From assembly GCA_019113885.1 (NCBI GenBank), contig DXGO01000041.1:1-37007 (forward strand): 37,007 nucleotides of DNA, in the 5' to 3' direction. Positions 7,602-14,103 of the stretch are shown piece after piece; within the stretch, counting starts at the first letter, position 1; each line of letters begins with the position of its first letter. A program made the translations under genes and the position numbers. This DNA is from Candidatus Alistipes intestinipullorum. Lineage in GTDB: Bacteria > Bacteroidota > Bacteroidia > Bacteroidales > Rikenellaceae. The notes beneath the pieces were generated by a model. That model saw nothing but the letters and a program-made list of their open reading frames with translations, did no database searches and was not told where the DNA came from.

Positions 7602-10331
7602 CTACTTCTGGTTAAGAGCCGCATGGGCAGCGGCCAGACGTGCGATAGGCACGCGGAAGGGCGAGCAGCTCACGTAGTTGAGACCTGCATAGTGGCAGAA
7701 CTCCACCGACGAGGGCTCACCTCCGTGTTCGCCGCAGATGCCGCACTTGAGCGTCGGGCGGACGCCGCGGCCCTTGAAAACGGCTTCGCGGATCAGCTGG
7801 CCTACGCCGTTGCGGTCGAGGATCTGGAACGGGTCGTTTTTCAGGATGCCCTTCTCCAGATAGATCGGCAGGAACTTGCCGATGTCGTCGCGCGAGAACC
7901 CGAGGGTCATCTGCGTCAGGTCGTTTGTTCCGAACGAGAAGAATTCGGCTACCTCGGCGATCTGATTGGCCGTCACGGCGGCGCGCGGCACCTCGATCAT
8001 CGTGCCGACCATGTAGTCGATCTTGTCGTTACGCTCCGAGAAGACCTGCTCGGCGGTCGTGTCGATGATGTTTTTCTGGTAGCGGAGCTCCTTGTGGTTG
8101 CCGACCAGCGGTACCATGATCTCCACGTGCACCGGAATGCCCATGGCTTTGACGTTCATGGCCGCCTCGATGATGGCGCGGGCCTGCATTTCGGTGATTT
8201 CGGGATAGGTGTTGCCCAGGCGGCAGCCGCGGTGTCCCAGCATGGGGTTGAACTCGGCGAGCGACTCGACCTTTGCTACGATCTTCTGCAGCGAGACGCC
8301 CATCTCTTCGGCCATCTCCTTCTGTCCCTTCTGGTCGTGGGGTACGAACTCATGCAGGGGCGGGTCGAGCAGGCGGACCGTCACGGGGTATCCGTTCATG
8401 GCCTTGAAGAGCCCCTCGAAGTCGCCGCGCTGCATGGGCAGCAGCTTGGCCAGCGCCACGCGGCGTCCGGCCTCGTCGTCGGCGAGGATCATTTCGCGGA
8501 TGGCCTTGATGCGGTCGCCTTCGAAGAACATGTGCTCCGTACGGCAGAGTCCGATACCCTCGGCGCCAAATTCGAATGCCTGGGCGGCGTCTTTCGGGGT
8601 GTCGGCGTTGGCGCGTACCTTCAGCACCGAATATTTCCCGGCCAGCTCCATCAGCTTGCCGAAGTCACCGCTCAGGTCGGCGGCCTTCGTGGCCACCTGC
8701 CCGAGGTACACCTCGCCGGTCGAGCCGTTGAGCGAAATCCAGTCGCCCTCCTTGACGGTGAATCCGTTAACCTCGATCGTGCGGGCCTTGTAGTCGATCT
8801 GCAGCTCTCCGGCGCCCGAGACGCAGCATTTGCCCATACCGCGGGCAACCACGGCGGCGTGCGAGGTCATACCTCCGCGGGCCGTCAGGATACCTGCGGC
8901 GTCCAACATGCCCTTCAGGTCCTCGGGCGAGGTTTCGATGCGCACCAGCACGGCCTTCTGGCCCGTCTTGGCGTAGATCTTCTCGGCATCCTCGGCGAAG
9001 AACACCACGGGGCCGGTGGCGGCACCCGGAGATGCGGGCAGGCCCTTCGTGATAACCTGGGCCGTGGCGATGGCCTTCTTGTCGAATACCGGGTGGAGCA
9101 GCTCGTCGAGCTTCGCGGGCTCGCAGCGCAGCACGGCGGTCTTCTCGTCGATCAGCCCCTCACGCAGCATGTCCATGGCGATCTTCACCATGGCGGCACC
9201 CGTGCGCTTGCCGTTGCGGCACTGCAGCATCCAGAGCTTGCCGTCCTGGATCGTAAACTCGATGTCCTGCATGTCGGTGAAGTACTGCTCCAGGTGGTGC
9301 TGTATCTCGTTGAGCTCCTTGTAGACCTCGGGCATCACCTCCTCGAGCGAAGGATACTTGTTCTTGCGGTCCTCCTCGGAGATGTTCTGGGCCTTGGCCC
9401 AGCGCTTCGAGCCCTCGATGGTGATCTGCTGCGGCGTGCGGATGCCGGCTACGACGTCCTCGCCCTGGGCGTTGATCAGGTACTCGCCGTTGAAGATGTT
9501 CTCACCCGTTGCGGCGTCGCGCGAGAAGGCTACACCCGTTGCGGAGTTGTTTCCCATGTTTCCGAATACCATGGCCTGTACCGATACGGCCGTACCCCAT
9601 TCGGCGGGGATGTTGTTGAGCTTGCGGTAGAGGATGGCGCGTTCGTTCATCCACGAGCCGAAGACGGCGCAGATGGCGCCCCACAGCTGATCCCACGGGT
9701 TGGTCGGGAAGTCCTCGCCGGTCTGTTTCTTCACGGCTGCCTTGAAGCTCTTGACCAGCTCCTTCAGGTCGTCGGTCGTCAGGTCGGTGTCGTTCTTCAC
9801 GCCCTTCTTGTCTTTCAGGGCGTCGATGATCTCCTCGAACGGGTCATGGTCCTCCTTCGAGGCGGGTTTCATGCCGAGCACCACGTCACCGTACATCTGT
9901 ACGAAGCGGCGGTAGGAGTCCCAGGCAAAACGGGGGTTTCCCGTGCGGCGCGCCACGGCCTCCACGGCCTGGTCGTTCATTCCGAGGTTGAGAATCGTGT
10001 CCATCATGCCGGGCATCGAGGCGCGGGCGCCCGAACGTACCGAAACGAGCAGCGGCAGCTCCTTGTCGCCGAACTTCATGCCCGTAAGTTTTTCGATGTT
10101 CGTCATCGCCTTCTCGACCTCGGGGCGGAGCATCTTGATGATCGCCTCCTTACCGTGCTTATAGTACTCCGTACATACTTCGGTCGTGATGGTGAATCCC
10201 GGGGGGACGGGGATGCCGATGAGGTTCATCTCTGCGAGATTGGCACCCTTGCCGCCGAGCAGTTCACGCATTTTGCCATTACCTTCGGCCTCTTTGTTTC
10301 CGAAGGTATAGACTCGTTTAACGTCTGCCAT
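7602..10331 (-). CDS. ppdK: Pyruvate, phosphate dikinase
   Basis: Interconverts pyruvate + ATP + Pi and phosphoenolpyruvate + AMP + PPi; in anaerobic Bacteroidetes it links glycolysis and PEP-based fermentation. The order of domains is visible: N-terminal ATP-grasp region (GGKGANLAEMNLIGIPVPPG), central swivelling domain with phospho-accepting His491 (GGMTSHAAVVARGMGK), and a C-terminal PEP/pyruvate TIM barrel ending in FGTNDLTQMTLGFSRDD and CGICGEHGGEP with the conserved Cys. 909 residues matches the family. It starts at ATG 10331 (MADVKRVYTFGNKEAEGN). It has its own promoter and terminator, so it is monocistronic. A long open frame on the opposite strand is a shadow. Confidence 0.98.
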   Translation of the reverse strand: MADVKRVYTFGNKEAEGNGKMRELLGGKGANLAEMNLIGIPVPPGFTITTEVCTEYYKHGKEAIIKMLRPEVEKAMTNIEKLTGMKFGDKELPLLVSVRSGARASMPGMMDTILNLGMNDQAVEAVARRTGNPRFAWDSYRRFVQMYGDVVLGMKPASKEDHDPFEEIIDALKDKKGVKNDTDLTTDDLKELVKSFKAAVKKQTGEDFPTNPWDQLWGAICAVFGSWMNERAILYRKLNNIPAEWGTAVSVQAMVFGNMGNNSATGVAFSRDAATGENIFNGEYLINAQGEDVVAGIRTPQQITIEGSKRWAKAQNISEEDRKNKYPSLEEVMPEVYKELNEIQHHLEQYFTDMQDIEFTIQDGKLWMLQCRNGKRTGAAMVKIAMDMLREGLIDEKTAVLRCEPAKLDELLHPVFDKKAIATAQVITKGLPASPGAATGPVVFFAEDAEKIYAKTGQKAVLVRIETSPEDLKGMLDAAGILTARGGMTSHAAVVARGMGKCCVSGAGELQIDYKARTIEVNGFTVKEGDWISLNGSTGEVYLGQVATKAADLSGDFGKLMELAGKYSVLKVRANADTPKDAAQAFEFGAEGIGLCRTEHMFFEGDRIKAIREMILADDEAGRRVALAKLLPMQRGDFEGLFKAMNGYPVTVRLLDPPLHEFVPHDQKGQKEMAEEMGVSLQKIVAKVESLAEFNPMLGHRGCRLGNTYPEITEMQARAIIEAAMNVKAMGIPVHVEIMVPLVGNHKELRYQKNIIDTTAEQVFSERNDKIDYMVGTMIEVPRAAVTANQIAEVAEFFSFGTNDLTQMTLGFSRDDIGKFLPIYLEKGILKNDPFQILDRNGVGQLIREAVFKGRGVRPTLKCGICGEHGGEPSSVEFCHYAGLNYVSCSPFRVPIARLAAAHAALNQK

Positions 10332-10467
10332 AGTTGTTAGCGTTTAATTTGAAATAGATTATGATAAATATATAAAAATTTTCCGAATGTTTCGTTCCGA
10401 AATACAGAAAAATTGCGGTGCAGATCACTCCCTCCTCGCAATTCTACCACCCTTGTCAAAGGGATTG

Positions 10468-10499
10468 CGAATATAGAAAAACTTTTCGAAAACTCCAAA
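10468..10499 (-). promoter_or_regulatory. Probable ppdK promoter
   Basis: On the minus strand: TTTG, 20 nt, then TATATTCG (7 of 8 to TAnnTTTG counting free positions). The spacing is within the Bacteroidetes range. It leaves a leader of about 130 nt before ppdK and sits directly beside the end of the gene at 10505-11317, so ppdK need not depend on that gene's transcript. Apart from this the 173-bp gap holds only A/T-rich leader. Confidence 0.5.
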
Positions 10500-10504
10500 A
10501 AATT

Positions 10505-11317
10505 CTACCATACATAGATATACACCGGGAGCGAACGCCCGCGGCCGCCCCGATAGGCTTTCCCGGAGTAGGTCGCACGGGGTGCTCCCGAGGTCGGGTC
10601 GAGCAGGTACCGGCGTGCGTACACGTCGCAGGCCTCGACGCGTAAGGCCGTGTCCGCGAGGATTCTGTCACGCATCTCCCACCTCGTACCGCGGGCGCTG
10701 CGCGTGGTGCCCCGGCCGGCCCTTGCCGCCACGTCTGTGGCGTCGCGCAATCCCCATTGTCCGGGATCGTCGATCGCCGTGCGCCCCAGCAGCAGCAACG
10801 CCGAGGAGTCCTCCTCACGTACCTTGCGGATCGCCCATTCGGCCATCCGCGGATCGGCGCACAGCAACAGCGTCACTTCCCGGCCGTCGAGTTCTCCGTC
10901 GATCCGCAGGCTGCGGCGTCCCGGAACGACGCGCGTGGGGTAGAACCGGTCTCCGAAGTAGAGCAGGGCGAAATCCAGTCCGTCGAGCGAGTTGAGCGTG
11001 CGGTGGATGTAGGAGTAGTCGCCGTGGCAGGCAGCGGCGAGGTCGCGCACTACCTGTTCGTTCTCCACGCCCCACAGGGCCACGATCTCAAGCGCCATCG
11101 AGTCGATCACGGCTGCTATGTCGCCGATCTTTCGCTCGTAACGCTCCGCCGTCCAGTGCAGGCGGCCGTCGGGCGTGAAGTCCGAGTCGTCGTAGAAGAG
11201 TGCCGGGAGGGTGTCGTAGAGGCGGTCGACGTCGTAGTAGGCGATGCCGACGGGCGGCCGTGCGGCGGCGAGGGCCGCGACGCACAGGGGAGTGAGGATC
11301 GACAGGAGGAACTTCAT
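10505..11317 (-). CDS. Secreted EEP-fold protein lacking catalytic residues (probable pseudoenzyme)
   Basis: 270 residues with a signal peptide (MKFLLSILTPLCVAALAAA). Its landmarks follow, in order, Bacteroidetes proteins of the endonuclease/exonuclease/phosphatase family, but the active-site residues are changed. YYDVDRLYD stands for YNVENLFD, ALWGVEN for LxEVEN (metal Glu to Gly), LDFALLYFGDRF is kept, LLCADPRMA stands where VNHWPSR is expected, LLLGRTAIDDPG for GDFNDxP, and RGRSLPVYIYVW for YSDHFPVYI (catalytic Asp-His to Arg-Ser). The reading frame is open and intact, so this is not simple decay. It is probably secreted or periplasmic. It lies 20 bp downstream of a small XRE regulator on the same strand, suggesting co-transcription. 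Function unknown; binding without catalysis is an inference. Confidence 0.7.
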   Translation of the reverse strand: MKFLLSILTPLCVAALAAARPPVGIAYYDVDRLYDTLPALFYDDSDFTPDGRLHWTAERYERKIGDIAAVIDSMALEIVALWGVENEQVVRDLAAACHGDYSYIHRTLNSLDGLDFALLYFGDRFYPTRVVPGRRSLRIDGELDGREVTLLLCADPRMAEWAIRKVREEDSSALLLLGRTAIDDPGQWGLRDATDVAARAGRGTTRSARGTRWEMRDRILADTALRVEACDVYARRYLLDPTSGAPRATYSGKAYRGGRGRSLPVYIYVW

Positions 11318-11337
11318 CGGATCCGCAGGTTGGGGGG

Positions 11338-11565
11338 TTAAAGCGGCTTTTCGGGAAGGAAATCGCGCGGCGAGCAGCCGAGGTACTTGGCGATTTCGTT
11401 GATGTGGTGAGGATTGTACTTAATGTTGTATTTAGGACTTTCCACCTGCCCAATGAAACTTTTGGATACCCCGATCCCATAGGCCAGCATGGATTGGGAA
11501 ACGTTTTGGCGTTTCCTCTCCTTGCGAACGGCGTCGATGATATATTGGTCGATCGGGTATATCAC
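11338..11565 (-). CDS. Small XRE-family helix-turn-helix regulator (copy 1)
   Basis: 75 residues, almost all a Cro/cI-type helix-turn-helix: helices around QNVSQSMLAYGIGVSKSFIGQVES, then NEIAKYLGCSPRDFLPEKPL. Starts with GTG at 11565; the frame is closed upstream by a TAG and contains no ATG. It is a paralogue of the gene at 11694-11927. The C-terminal half is nearly identical (HHINEIAKYLGCSPRDFLPE) but the N-terminal half and recognition region are diverged. It is 20 bp upstream of the EEP-like gene and probably in one transcript with it. An inverted repeat surrounds its likely promoter, which would fit autoregulation. Targets unknown. Confidence 0.8.
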   Translation of the reverse strand: MIYPIDQYIIDAVRKERKRQNVSQSMLAYGIGVSKSFIGQVESPKYNIKYNPHHINEIAKYLGCSPRDFLPEKPL

Positions 11566-11577
11566 AAGTTGAATCGT

Positions 11578-11609
11578 TTTGCGAATGTAAAACTATGCAA
11601 CTTCGCAAA
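11578..11609. promoter_or_regulatory. Operator-like inverted repeat at the copy 1 regulator promoter
   Basis: Perfect 8-bp arms TTTGCGAA and TTCGCAAA separated by 16 bp. Between the arms on the minus strand lies TAGTTTTA (11588-11595), a near match to TAnnTTTG, 22 nt before the GTG start. The same TAGTTTTAC sequence stands 19 nt before the GTG of the paralogue at 11927. A dimeric regulator bound here would cover the promoter. Confidence 0.5.
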
Positions 11610-11634
11610 TAGAATGCCTGTGTATACATAACCG

Positions 11635-11669
11635 ATGCTCAGTAATGGCTAAGCGCCATTGTTGAGCAT
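11635..11669. terminator. Long hairpin between the two regulator genes
   Basis: 15-bp stem atgctcagtaatggc / gccattgttgagcat, pairing throughout if two G-U pairs are allowed, with a 5-nt loop. It lies downstream of the regulator at 11694-11927 and upstream of copy 1. No T run follows on the minus strand, so its role as a terminator is uncertain. Confidence 0.5.
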
Positions 11670-11673
11670 GAAA

Positions 11674-11690
11674 ATACCTTTTATAGGTAT
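11674..11690. terminator. Short hairpin after copy 2 regulator
   Basis: Perfect 6-bp arms atacct / aggtat with loop tttat, a few bases beyond the stop of the gene at 11694. Followed on the minus strand by tttc. Weak on its own; it forms a pair with the longer hairpin at 11635-11669. Confidence 0.35.
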
Positions 11691-11693
11691 AAT

Positions 11694-11927
11694 TTAAAGG
11701 GGATACTCAGGAAGGAAATCGCGCGGCGAGCAGCCGAGGTATTTCGCGATTTCATTGATATGGTGCATATTGTATTTTGTCGTGCACTTCAAACTCTCAA
11801 CTTGAGCGATAAAACTTGTGGATACTCCTATCCCATAGGCTAAATCTGCCTGCGTAATATCCATAGCAATACGCTTTTGGCGGACTGCTGCGCTGACATA
11901 CTGGTCGAACTCGGTCTTTGGTTTCAC
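11694..11927 (-). CDS. Small XRE-family helix-turn-helix regulator (copy 2)
   Basis: 77 residues, a stand-alone Cro/cI-type DNA-binding domain (DITQADLAYGIGVSTSFIAQ, then HHINEIAKYLGCSPRDFLPEYPL). GTG start at 11927 with TAGTTTTAC 19 nt before it, as in copy 1. At DNA level the 3' ends of the two copies share a long identical stretch (from ggaaatcgcgcggcgagc on), while their 5' halves differ. This pattern points to duplication followed by divergence of DNA recognition, or gene conversion of the 3' ends. No partner toxin or phage gene is adjacent. Confidence 0.8.
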   Translation of the reverse strand: MKPKTEFDQYVSAAVRQKRIAMDITQADLAYGIGVSTSFIAQVESLKCTTKYNMHHINEIAKYLGCSPRDFLPEYPL

Positions 11928-12114
11928 GGGAAAATTTTTGATACCGTAAAACTAAGAATTATGCCATCGCGTAATTTTAGTTATAACTGGAATAATACTA
12001 TCTATGACTTAAATGGACAAAAAAGCCCCCCCCCTCCTGGGGCAGCCGACGGATCGCGGATGCGATCCGAGACTGGTTTTCGGAGTTTACGGTTTTGTAA
12101 TGCTTTGCGGTGGA

Positions 12115-12237
12115 AGGATCGAAAAGTCATCTGCGCTTCTACCGTGGGTCGAAGGCGCAGCAAGGTTCGGAAACCCTTCACGTTTTCCCTCGCCGCCCTA
12201 AGACCCGGCTCTTAGCCGGGCCCACCTAAGAGGTGGG
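12115..12237 (+). repeat. Structured intergenic repeat, copy 1 (type B)
   Basis: Starts aggatcgaaaagtcatctgc, carries the core gaaggcgcagcaaggttcgg, the B-type middle (cttcacgttttccctcgccg), and ends in two hairpins: cccggct-ctt-agccggg and cccacct-aag-aggtggg. It repeats 146 bp later as copy 2. Related copies are at 12498, 26943, 27046 and 27198, all in the same orientation. Confidence 0.85.
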
Positions 12238-12260
12238 CTTATGGGCGATTGCTGGGTGTG

Positions 12261-12366
12261 AGGATCGGAAAGTCATCTGCGCTTCTACCGTGGGTCGAAG
12301 GCGCAGCAAGGTTCGGAAGCCATACAAAGTTTCCATTGCCCATCTAAGACCCGCCTTTTAGGCGGG
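12261..12366 (+). repeat. Structured intergenic repeat, copy 2 (type A)
   Basis: First 56 bases nearly identical to copy 1 (one change), then the A-type middle (catacaaagtttccattgcc) instead of the B-type, then the hairpin cccgcct-ttt-aggcggg. The switch of the middle segment against a constant left half is clear by eye. Confidence 0.85.
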
Positions 12367-12367
12367 C

Positions 12368-12393
12368 GGCACCTTTTGGTGTCAAAAGGTGCC
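12368..12393. repeat. Perfect hairpin after repeat copy 2
   Basis: Arms ggcaccttttg / caaaaggtgcc, 11 bp perfect, loop gtgt. It directly follows the end of copy 2. Could be a terminator-like or REP-like stem; no gene end is close on either strand. Confidence 0.6.
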
Positions 12394-12423
12394 ACCAAAA
12401 CCATCCGCAAGTCGCTTTCGCGG

Positions 12424-12510
12424 GAATCGGTGTCAAGCCGAGCTGAGCGGGTGCAGGAAGATCGGGCCTATCCAGCCTCCCGCTCCGGGCGCTCGGCATG
12501 ACACCGGTTC
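12424..12510. repeat. Large imperfect palindromic element
   Basis: 20-bp outer arms gaatcggtgtcaagccgagc and gctcggcatgacaccggttc pair with two mismatches; inside them lie 7-bp arms gagcggg / cccgctc (12445-12451, 12479-12485). The right arm runs directly into repeat copy 3. The tgtcatgccgagc core resembles palindromic intergenic repeats I know from many bacterial genomes, whose reverse translation is a false CHAER-type ORF; that relation is from memory. Confidence 0.6.
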
Positions 12511-12612
12511 TTGATCCGCTGCAAGCGATAATGCGGAATTTTTATATGCGGTATTTGCTTCGGTGGAAGGCGCAGCAAGGCTCGGAAGCCATACAAAGTT
12601 CCCATTGCCACC
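12498..12612 (+). repeat. Structured intergenic repeat, copy 3 (type A, long form)
   Basis: The first 93 bases (atgacaccggttcttgatcc to ctcggaagcc) match copy 5 at 27046-27138 with 4 differences and no gaps. The A-type middle follows, then the copy ends without its hairpins, in sequence leading to the locus terminator. This is the longest homology between the two clusters. Confidence 0.85.
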
Positions 12613-12641
12613 AAATAAAGGATTTGGAAGAAAGCAAAAAA

Positions 12642-12678
12642 AATCCGCAAGTCCTGCCCATGCAGAACCTTGCGGATT
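12642..12678 (-). terminator. Intrinsic terminator of the utilisation-locus operon
   Basis: Perfect 10-bp stem aatccgcaag / cttgcggatt. On the minus strand it is followed by a run of eight T (the A run 12636-12643), a classic terminator for the operon ending at 12721. Confidence 0.85.
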
Positions 12679-12686
12679 CGTCTCTT

Positions 12687-12714
12687 CCGGAAGGGAATTC
12701 ACACTCCCTTCCGG
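12687..12714 (-). terminator. Second hairpin right after the last locus gene
   Basis: Perfect 10-bp stem ccggaaggga / tcccttccgg, loop 8 nt, six bases past the stop codon of the gene at 12721. No T run follows; it probably protects the 3' end or works with the terminator at 12642-12678. Confidence 0.6.
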
Positions 12715-12720
12715 GGCGGT

Positions 12721-14079
12721 TTATTGCTCCTGCTGTGCCGGGCCCGGTACCGGGGCGGAGAATCCCAGCTTGCGCAATCCTTGCTGCACGTCGGGATGGC
12801 TCATAAAGAGTTTCCACAAGAGCCCGCTGCGGTAGTTCTCGATCATAACGGCGATCGGCCCCTGGTCGATGGCCAGGTAACGCGTCGGATACCATTCGGC
12901 CCCCTCGCTGAAGGCGTCGTAGAACCCGTAGGGACCCCACACTTTGTCGCCGAGCGACTCGTAGAGCCGGCGCATGACAGCCATCGACTCCTCCGGCGTG
13001 TAGACGATCGAGGAGAGTGCCGCCGTGGGGGAGATCACGCCTCGGTCGTCACGCTCCGAGGGGGCATGGGCCGCATATCCATCCACGGAGTAGCTGGCCG
13101 TCAAGCCCCAGCAGTCGGCGCCGTAGCCTTTGTGCTGCTGCGGGTTGCGGAGGCAGTAGGCGCGGTTGATGAGCGTGTAGTTGCGCATCTCGCCGAAGTA
13201 GTCGTCGCAGTAGTCGTCGCCCAGCTCCCGGGGATCGAGCCCCAGGAAGGAGTAGTGTGCCCAGAAGAGCGGTCCGGCCTCGGTACTCTGATAGCGCAGC
13301 TGCAGCGGATACCCTTCGATTTCGTGGGGCGCGACGATGGCGCCCTCTTCGGCCCACCCTTGCGTGTAGACCTCGCGCTCGATCGGGTAGGTCGGTGACG
13401 CCGCGGCCAGCACGTACATGATCAGACACTCATTGTATCCGCGCACGGGGAAATTCATCTCCCAGGCATATTCGGGGCTCCAGTGCCAGTAGAGCACGTT
13501 CTGCCCGTTGCGGTACCACGACCATTCGACCCCGCGCCACAGCGTGTCGATGCGTGCGGCGAGAGCCTGCTCGCGCTCCGAGCCGTTTGCGAAGTATTGG
13601 TGTGCGGCCAGCAGTCCCTGCACGAGGAAGGCTGTTTCGACCAGGTCTCCTCCGTTGTCCTTCTGTCCGAAGGGTTTTACGCGGCCCGTCGTGCCCTCGA
13701 TCCAGTGGGGCCAGGCTCCGTGGAACCGGTCGGCCTGCTCCAGGAAGGAGACGATGCGTTCGAAACGCTCTACGCCCTCGTCACGGGTGATGTACCCGCG
13801 GTCGATGCCGGCGATAAGCGCCATGAGTCCGAATCCGCTGCCGCCGGTCGTGACCACCGTCCGGTCGTTTTCCGGATAGACTCCGTCGATGTGTATGCGT
13901 TCGCAGGCCAGCCCGCTGTTCGGCTCGGCTCCCGACCAGAAGTATTCGAACGTGCGGCGCTCGACGCTGTCGAGCAGCGCTTCGTCCGAAAGCGTCTGAC
14001 GTTTCGAGGGCGAACAGGCCGTGAGACCCGCCGTCAGAGCGACGGCGGCGAAGGTACAAAATCTTGCAATGTGTTTCAT
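12721..14079 (-). CDS. GH144-type lipoprotein, probable endo-beta-1,2-glucanase
   Basis: 452-residue lipoprotein (lipobox LTAC, Cys22) with one glycoamylase-like (alpha/alpha)6 domain of the family now called GH144. Family landmarks: HGAWPHWIEG, DNGGDLVETAF, LYWHWSPEYAWEMNFPVRGYNECLI and ISPTAALSSIVYTPEESM. Asp145 and Glu148 (DLVE) and Glu217 (YNEC) are 3 and 69 residues apart, the spacing I remember for D139/E142/E211 of the founding Chitinophaga enzyme. Known family activity is endo-cleavage of linear or cyclic beta-1,2-glucan; annotation pipelines often call it glucoamylase. Last gene of the locus, 24 bp after the GH3 gene and followed by two hairpins. It differs from its paralogue at 16421-18088 by lacking the N-terminal Ig-like domain. 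The exact substrate is inferred. Confidence 0.82.
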   Translation of the reverse strand: MKHIARFCTFAAVALTAGLTACSPSKRQTLSDEALLDSVERRTFEYFWSGAEPNSGLACERIHIDGVYPENDRTVVTTGGSGFGLMALIAGIDRGYITRDEGVERFERIVSFLEQADRFHGAWPHWIEGTTGRVKPFGQKDNGGDLVETAFLVQGLLAAHQYFANGSEREQALAARIDTLWRGVEWSWYRNGQNVLYWHWSPEYAWEMNFPVRGYNECLIMYVLAAASPTYPIEREVYTQGWAEEGAIVAPHEIEGYPLQLRYQSTEAGPLFWAHYSFLGLDPRELGDDYCDDYFGEMRNYTLINRAYCLRNPQQHKGYGADCWGLTASYSVDGYAAHAPSERDDRGVISPTAALSSIVYTPEESMAVMRRLYESLGDKVWGPYGFYDAFSEGAEWYPTRYLAIDQGPIAVMIENYRSGLLWKLFMSHPDVQQGLRKLGFSAPVPGPAQQEQ

Positions 14080-14103
14080 GGGAAGGGATGTAGGGATGTT
14101 GCT

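Larger units (their letters stand above)
11928..12720. other. 793-bp non-coding region with repeats and hairpins
   Basis: No supportable gene. It holds, in order: an A/T-rich promoter region for the regulator at 11927; a run of nine C (12026-12034); a perfect 8-bp hairpin cggatcgc/gcgatccg (12050-12069); repeat copies 1 and 2; an 11-bp hairpin (12368-12393); a large imperfect palindrome (12424-12510) running into repeat copy 3; and two hairpins that end the utilisation-locus transcript. The open frames here are repeat-derived and not conserved as proteins. Confidence 0.7.

Noticed and set aside
7524..10340. 938-codon open frame opposite ppdK
   Set aside because: Exact antisense shadow of a full, motif-complete ppdK; caused by codon bias at high G+C. 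The translation is rich in His/Arg/Leu/Gly with no domain.
11338..11927. Toxin-antitoxin module
   Set aside because: Two HTH proteins but no toxin-like gene; the neighbouring EEP-like protein is exported and much larger than usual toxins.
12026..12034. C9 run as phase-variation site
   Set aside because: It lies in non-coding DNA, not next to a recognisable promoter box or inside a gene, so no switch can be proposed.
12115..12612. CRISPR array
   Set aside because: Repeats are long, few, unevenly spaced and lack uniform spacers; no cas gene is present.
12721..14079. Starch-type glucoamylase
   Set aside because: The glycoamylase-like fold label is structural; the key residues and their spacing fit GH144, and the locus has no GH13, GH31 or GH97 starch enzyme.
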